Shown here in pieces: positions 61,201-64,000 of a DNA stretch of 64,000 bases. The DNA is taken from positions 571,869 through 635,868 of the forward strand of contig NZ_VCEK01000004.1 in assembly GCF_005862235.1 (NCBI RefSeq). Reading direction: 5' to 3'. The stretch comes from Saccharomonospora piscinae. GTDB lineage: Bacteria; Actinomycetota; Actinomycetes; Mycobacteriales; Pseudonocardiaceae. The notes under the pieces were generated by a model, which made no database searches, was not told where the DNA came from, and worked only from the letters and a program-made list of their open reading frames with translations. Both the position numbers and the translations under genes were made by a program. The first letter of the stretch is position 1, and each line of letters starts with the position of its first letter.

Positions 61201-64000
61201 CCGACCGCGACGCCTCCCAGTTCACGTCGCGGCTGGCTTCCCTGTCGGAGACCGAACGGCAGCACGAGATCGTCGAGCTCGTGTGCGCGCACGTCGCGAC
61301 CGTGCTCGGACACCCGTCGGACACCTCGATCGATACCGATCGCGCCTTCCGGGACCTCGGGTTCGACTCGCTGACGGCGGTCGAGCTGCGCAACCGGCTC
61401 AGCGCCGCCACGGGCGTCCGACTGCCCAGCACGCTGATCTTCGACTACCCGAACCCCAGGGTCCTGGCCCGGTTCGTCGTCGACGAGGTGCTGGGCAGGC
61501 AGCGGGACGCGGAGACGGCCGCACCGTCGGTGGCCGTCGGCGGGGATGTGGCCGACGACCCGATCGTGATCGTGAGTATGGCGTGCCGGTATCCCGGCGG
61601 CGTCAGCTCGCCGGAGGACCTGTGGCGTCTGGTGACCGAGGGCGGCGACGCGATCACGCCGTTCCCCGAGGACCGGGGCTGGGACCTGAGCGAATTGTAC
61701 GACCCGCATCCGGACCGCGCGGGCACGAGCTACGTGCGGGCGGGCGGGTTCGTCGACGGCATCGATCGCTTCGACACCGAACTGTTCGGAATCTCGCCGC
61801 GCGAGGCGCTGGCCATGGACCCGCAGCAACGGTTGCTGCTGGAGACGTCGTGGGAGGTGTTCGAGCGAGCCGGAATGGACCCGACTTCGGTGCAGGGGGA
61901 TTCGATCGGTGTCTTCGTCGGTGCCTCGCAGGTCGACTACACGACGGGTGCGCAGGTTCCCGCGGAGCTCCAGGCCCACTCGGTCACCGGAAGCGCGTCG
62001 AGCGTGATCTCCGGGCGGATCTCCTACTTCTTCGGCATGGCCGGGCCCGCGGTGACGGTGGACACCGCGTGCTCGTCGTCGCTGGTGGCGTTGCACTGGG
62101 CGTGCCAGGCGGTGCGGTCGGGCGAATGCGACATGGCGTTGACCGGCGGGGTGACTCTGATGTCCAGTCCAGCCGGGTTCGTCGGGTTCAGCCGTCAGCG
62201 CGGCCTGGCCGAGGACGGCCGGTGCAAGGCGTTCGGTGCCGACGCGGACGGCATGGGGATGGCCGAAGGCGTCGGCGTGCTCCTGGTGGAGCGGTTGTCG
62301 GACGCGCGGCGCAAGGGGCACCGGGTGCTCGGCGTGGTGCGGGGATCGGCGACGAACCAGGACGGCGCGAGCAACGGGCTGACGGCACCGAACGGGCCGT
62401 CGCAACAGCGGGTGATCCGGCAGGCGCTGGCCAACGCCGGACTGTCCACGACGGACGTGGACGCCGTGGAGGCGCACGGCACGGGAACCGCGTTGGGCGA
62501 CCCGATCGAGGCGCAGGCCCTGCTGGCGACCTACGGCAGGGACCGGCAGGACGCGCCCCCGCTGTGGTTGGGCTCGATCAAGTCGAACATCGGGCATTCG
62601 CAGGCCGCCGCCGGAGCGGCCGGCGTGATCAAGATGGTGCTCGCACTCCAGCACGGACTCCTGCCGAGAACGTTGCACGTCGACGAGCCGACGTCGCATG
62701 TGGACTGGACGGCCGGTGGTGTCGAGTTGCTCGCCGAGCCGATGCCTTGGCCGGAGACCGGGCGTGCCCGGCGTGCCGGTGTGTCCTCGTTCGGGATGAG
62801 CGGGACGAATGCGCACGTGGTGGTGGAGCAGGCGCCGGAGGCGGACGTGGTGGAGCAGGCGCCGGAGGTGGAGCCGGAGCCGGTCCTGGGTGTGTGGGTG
62901 GTGTCGGGTCGGGCGGAGTTGGCGTTGCGTGGGCAGGCGGCGCGGTTGCGGTCGTTTGTGTCCGGTGGATGTGGGTTTGGTGTGGGTGATGTGGGGTTGT
63001 CGTTGGGTGTGTCGCGGGCGGCGTTGGAGTATCGGGCGGCGGTGGTCGGTTCGAGCGCGGAGTTGGAGCGTGGGTTGGGTGCGGTGGCTGAGGGTGTGGT
63101 GTCGGGGAATGTGGTGTCGGGGTTGGTGGAGGGTGGTGTGGTGTCGCCGGTGTTGGTGTTTCCGGGGCAGGGTGCGCAGTGGGTGGGGATGGGTCGTGGG
63201 TTGGTGGCGGAGTCTGAGGTGTTCGCGGGGTGGATGGGTCGGTGTGGTGCGGCGTTGGCGCCGTTTGTGGAGTGGGATCTGCTGGAGGTGCTGGGTGATG
63301 AGGAGTTGTTGGCTCGGGTTGATGTGGTGCAGCCGGTGTTGTGGGCGGTGATGGTGTCGTTGGCGGAGTTGTGGCGTGCGGTGGGTGTGGAGCCTGCGGG
63401 TGTGATCGGTCATTCGCAGGGTGAGATCGCCGCCGCTGTCGTGGCGGGTGGTTTGTCGTTGGAGGACGGCGCGCGGGTGGTGGCGTTGCGTAGTCGGGCG
63501 TTGCGGCGGTTGGCCGGTGCCGGGGGCATGGTGTCGGTGGCGGCGTCGGAGGCGGAGGTGGCCGCCCGGCTGCGGGATGGGTTGTCGATCGCCGCGGTCA
63601 ACGGGCCCGGATCGGTGGTGGTCTCGGGTACGCCGGAGGCGCTGGACGCGCTGCTCGCTGAGTGCGAAGGCGACGGTGTTCGGGCCCGCCGGGTGGCGGT
63701 GGATTACGCCTCTCATTCCGAGCAGGTGGATGTTCTCGAAGCCGAACTCGCTGAGGCTTTGGCGTCGATCAGGCCGGTGTCGGCCGAGGTCGCGGTGTAT
63801 TCCACGTTGACTGGGCGGGCGTTGGACACGGCGGAGATGGATGCGGGGTACTGGTTCCGGAATCTGCGGAATCCGGTGCGGTTCGACGACGCCACGCGGT
63901 CCGCGATCACCGAGGGTCACCGGACTTTCCTGGAAGTCAGCCCGCATGCGGTGTTGACGATGAGCCTTCAGGAACACCCCGACGTTGTGGCGTTGGATAC
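55215..64000 (+). CDS. PKS D: modular type I polyketide synthase, module 8 and part of module 9 (cut by window end)
   Basis: The frame is open from ATG 55215 to the window edge (2928 codons). It has an N-terminal docking helix ([18 protein letters not shown]) and a full module 8: KS8 Cys205, AT8 Ser664, DH8 His973/Asp1138, ER8, KR8, ACP8 Ser2052. Module 9 begins with KS9 Cys2286 and AT9 Ser2734, and runs off the window. It is the only gene here with an ER and so the only fully reducing step. The docking helix differs from those of PKS B and C, consistent with a dedicated pairing with PKS C. A ribosome site GAGGTG lies about nine bases before the ATG. Downstream one would expect further modules and the amide synthase that closes the macrolactam. 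Confidence 0.96.
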   Translation, partial: MATEQELLDHLKWTTSELRRTKQRLHEVESGEHEPIAIVGMSCRYAGADSPGQLWRLVADGVDAIRGFPADRGWDLARLHDVDPDQPGTSYTDQGGFLDGAAEFDADFFGISPREALAMDPQQRLLLETSWTAIEDAGIDPGRLRGSRTGVYVGSNAQDYETLLGSVADELGGHLATGSSASVLSGRIAYTLGFEGPVATVDTACSSSLVALHWACEALRRDECTTALAGGVAVMCTPAAFLEFSRQRALAPDGRCKAFAETADGTGWGEGVGMLVLRKLSDAVRDGDRVLAVVRGSALNSDGASSGLTAPNGPAQQRVIRQALANAGLSPSEVDAVEAHGTGTLLGDPIEAQALLATYGQGRDNPLWLGSVKSNIGHTAAAAGVAGVIKMVEAMRHGTLPRTLHADEPNSRVDWSAGEVSLLTESRPWPDLGRPRRAGVSSFGMSGTNAHVIVEQAPAVAPSEPSGSGGPGVAGPVPWAISARSDEGLRAQAARLRDFAEGAEDTADGSPGDVVDVGWSLVSSRAALERRAVVLATQRSEFVEGLAALADGDTDPRVVVADRPVLTSGDARVVLVFSGQGSQWVGMGRELIASSAVFAETVRECEQELGQWVEWSLEEVLAGRSSVDVDRVDVLQPVLFAVMVGLARVWQSWGIAPSAVVGHSQGEIAAAHVAGGLSLADAVRVVVSRSRLVAARLAGQGGMVSLGLGRAEAEKLIAPWEDRLAVAAVNGPSAVVVSGAADAVDELLESCADREFPARRIAVDYASHAPQVEVLRQQLQEEITGISPRAGAVPMYSTVTGEPIETTTLDADYWYRGLRRPVEFEAAVRNLLAAGHEVFVEVAPHPVLTPAIDEIITETGATAAALGTIRRDDDSPARLLTSLAQAYVHGVRPDWSAVFAGTEPERVELPTYAFQRRRFWPQPSEPGTSDAAGWGLTAAGHPLLGAVVSLAEGGSCVLTGRLSVRSQPWLADHAVAGVVIVPGTALVELAIRAGDETGSPHLAELVLEAPLVLPEDQDVQLQLVVGEPDEHDRRSITIHSRAAGSHEPWTRHASGVLADVAAGEDAAELRVWPPEGAQTVALDGFYDGLATSGYHYGPAFQGLERAWRAGDALYAEAALPEDWQDGAGRFGLHPALLDSALHAMSLLGGGADEQMTLPFAWNGVSLFASGAAHVRVRLTKTGADSVSVAVADATGEPLAFVESIAVRPVSAEQLRQAEHGVRDDSLLELEWEPLSWTSEPEVSGAWATLGSRARALLPSVPSYDGFAELSDADPVPEKVLLSLAPREGDLAANVDGTTGELLDLLRDWLSDPRFESSQLVVVTHRAVATRADEDVPNLACSAAWGLVRSAQNEHPGRFVLVDTDEHEDSPVALASAMSHGEAQLAIREGRVLVPRLRPVAAGGVLVPPSGRSWQLDTVAPGTLEGLSFVAVPEDEPVGAGQVRVAVRAAGLNFRDVLLALGMYSGIAALGSEIAGVVVEVGDGVDDLAVGDRVLGLASGGFGPGAVVDARWLVPIPHGWSFEDAATIPVAFATAWYGLVDLGGVTEDDSVLVHAAAGGVGMAAVQVARHLGARVLATASEAKQDAVAALGVAGADIASSRSAEFETRFRTATNGRGVDVVLNALAGDLTDAGLRLLAPGGRFVDMSKNDVRDADQVAADHAGINYRAFELIDAGSDRLREILSTVVDLAEAGVLRPLPVWCWDVRRAPEAFRVMSNAQHTGKIVLTMPPAPVREGTVLITGGTGTLGGLLARHLVTRHGVRHLVLTSRRGIDAPGAVELRDDLTALGAEVTVSACDAADRQELARVLADIGDRHPLTGVVHAAGVLEDATVQATDRQRLRRVLRAKVDAAANLHELTKNHDLALFVLYSSAAGVLGSPGQANYAAANTFLDALAHHRRANGLTATSLAWGNWAEASGMTGHLDQQDASRISRGGVAPLATEHALTLFDTANESDHPFLLPIRLNLAALASRGGDDSVPPLLRKLVRTPARRTAKRADRDASQFTSRLASLSETERQHEIVELVCAHVATVLGHPSDTSIDTDRAFRDLGFDSLTAVELRNRLSAATGVRLPSTLIFDYPNPRVLARFVVDEVLGRQRDAETAAPSVAVGGDVADDPIVIVSMACRYPGGVSSPEDLWRLVTEGGDAITPFPEDRGWDLSELYDPHPDRAGTSYVRAGGFVDGIDRFDTELFGISPREALAMDPQQRLLLETSWEVFERAGMDPTSVQGDSIGVFVGASQVDYTTGAQVPAELQAHSVTGSASSVISGRISYFFGMAGPAVTVDTACSSSLVALHWACQAVRSGECDMALTGGVTLMSSPAGFVGFSRQRGLAEDGRCKAFGADADGMGMAEGVGVLLVERLSDARRKGHRVLGVVRGSATNQDGASNGLTAPNGPSQQRVIRQALANAGLSTTDVDAVEAHGTGTALGDPIEAQALLATYGRDRQDAPPLWLGSIKSNIGHSQAAAGAAGVIKMVLALQHGLLPRTLHVDEPTSHVDWTAGGVELLAEPMPWPETGRARRAGVSSFGMSGTNAHVVVEQAPEADVVEQAPEVEPEPVLGVWVVSGRAELALRGQAARLRSFVSGGCGFGVGDVGLSLGVSRAALEYRAAVVGSSAELERGLGAVAEGVVSGNVVSGLVEGGVVSPVLVFPGQGAQWVGMGRGLVAESEVFAGWMGRCGAALAPFVEWDLLEVLGDEELLARVDVVQPVLWAVMVSLAELWRAVGVEPAGVIGHSQGEIAAAVVAGGLSLEDGARVVALRSRALRRLAGAGGMVSVAASEAEVAARLRDGLSIAAVNGPGSVVVSGTPEALDALLAECEGDGVRARRVAVDYASHSEQVDVLEAELAEALASIRPVSAEVAVYSTLTGRALDTAEMDAGYWFRNLRNPVRFDDATRSAITEGHRTFLEVSPHAVLTMSLQEHPDVVALD
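55308..61490 (+). other. PKS module 8: KS-AT(methylmalonyl)-DH-ER-KR-ACP
   Basis: The AT has RVDVLQ, GHSQGE and YASH (methylmalonyl). The DH has [10 protein letters not shown] (His973) and LLDSALH (Asp1138). The ER (about 59430-60400) has [13 protein letters not shown], whose Tyr is the residue linked to 2S-methyl products, and the NADPH motif [15 protein letters not shown]8 has HAAGVLED, a B-type variant, and [20 protein letters not shown] saturated, methyl-branched unit is predicted. Confidence 0.88.
62790..64000 (+). other. Segment of PKS D with foreign-looking codon usage
   Basis: From the end of KS9 into AT9, Leu is mostly TTG, Val GTG and Gly GGT, while KS9 just upstream uses mainly CTG/CTC and GGC. 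The change is like that in PKS B 36255-39640. From about 63590 the usage becomes mixed. The right border lies beyond or near the window end. Confidence 0.6.
62821..62874 (+). repeat. In-frame 27-bp tandem duplication in the KS9-AT9 linker
   Basis: Two adjacent 27-bp units encode VVEQAPEAD and VVEQAPEVE directly after the KS end motif GTNAHV. The first 21 bases are identical. It lies at the border of the codon-usage shift. Confidence 0.85.

Larger units (their letters stand above)
61552..64000 (+). other. PKS module 9: KS-AT(methylmalonyl), rest outside the window
   Basis: KS9 has DTACSSS (Cys2286), EAHGTGT and NIGHSQ. AT9 has RVDVVQ, GHSQGE and YASH, the methylmalonyl signature. Reductive domains are not visible because the window ends in the AT. 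From about 62790 onward codon usage shifts to TTG/GTG/GGT-rich. Confidence 0.85.

Overview
The window is very GC-rich with strong GC bias at codon third positions, uses GTG/TTG starts and rare TTA codons, and is filled by modular type I polyketide synthase (PKS) genes. This points to an antibiotic-producing actinomycete; a Pseudonocardiales-type host is likely, but that is inference. It holds most of the left and central part of an ansamycin-type biosynthetic gene cluster built on 3-amino-5-hydroxybenzoic acid (AHBA).

Left part (1-7650), starter unit supply. A leftward, truncated acyl-CoA carboxylase beta subunit (1-854) is divergent from AHBA synthase (1121-2287). Then come an unknown leftward protein, a YceI protein, a small NAD(P)-binding protein, a leftward pair for kanosamine kinase (RifN type) and aminodehydroquinate dehydratase (RifJ type), and a single ORF that joins the RifL-type oxidoreductase to the RifM-type HAD phosphatase. 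So the RifK/L/M/N/J functions are present. RifG and RifH (aminoDHQ and aminoDAHP synthases) are not seen here.

Middle (7777-31101). PKS A has a CoA-ligase/ACP loading module plus modules 1 and 2. It is followed closely by an FAD aromatic-ring hydroxylase-type monooxygenase, an EryG-like O-methyltransferase, a type II thioesterase, a LAL (large LuxR) regulator, a 630-bp non-coding gap, a second LAL regulator and a six-helix membrane protein.

Right part (31361-64000). PKS B (modules 3-4), PKS C (modules 5-7) and PKS D (module 8 and the start of module 9, cut by the window end) follow collinearly with docking helices at their ends. Read from motifs, the extenders are: M1 methylmalonyl, M2 malonyl, M3 malonyl, M4 malonyl, M5 atypical, M6 malonyl, M7 malonyl, M8 methylmalonyl, M9 methylmalonyl. 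Reductive domains are: M1 KR, M2 DH-KR, M3 DH(altered)-KR, M4 DH-KR, M5 KR, M6 KR, M7 KR, M8 DH-ER-KR. This order does not match rifamycin as I recall it. The amide synthase that would release the macrolactam lies outside the window.

The most notable non-coding signal is a family of AGGGG direct repeats placed 22-24 bp before a TAGNNT-like -10 box, upstream of most transcription units. They are good candidates for the shared operator of the two LAL regulators. Other points of interest are the RifL-RifM fusion, the atypical AT of module 5, and sharp codon-usage breaks that suggest recombination inside PKS modules.
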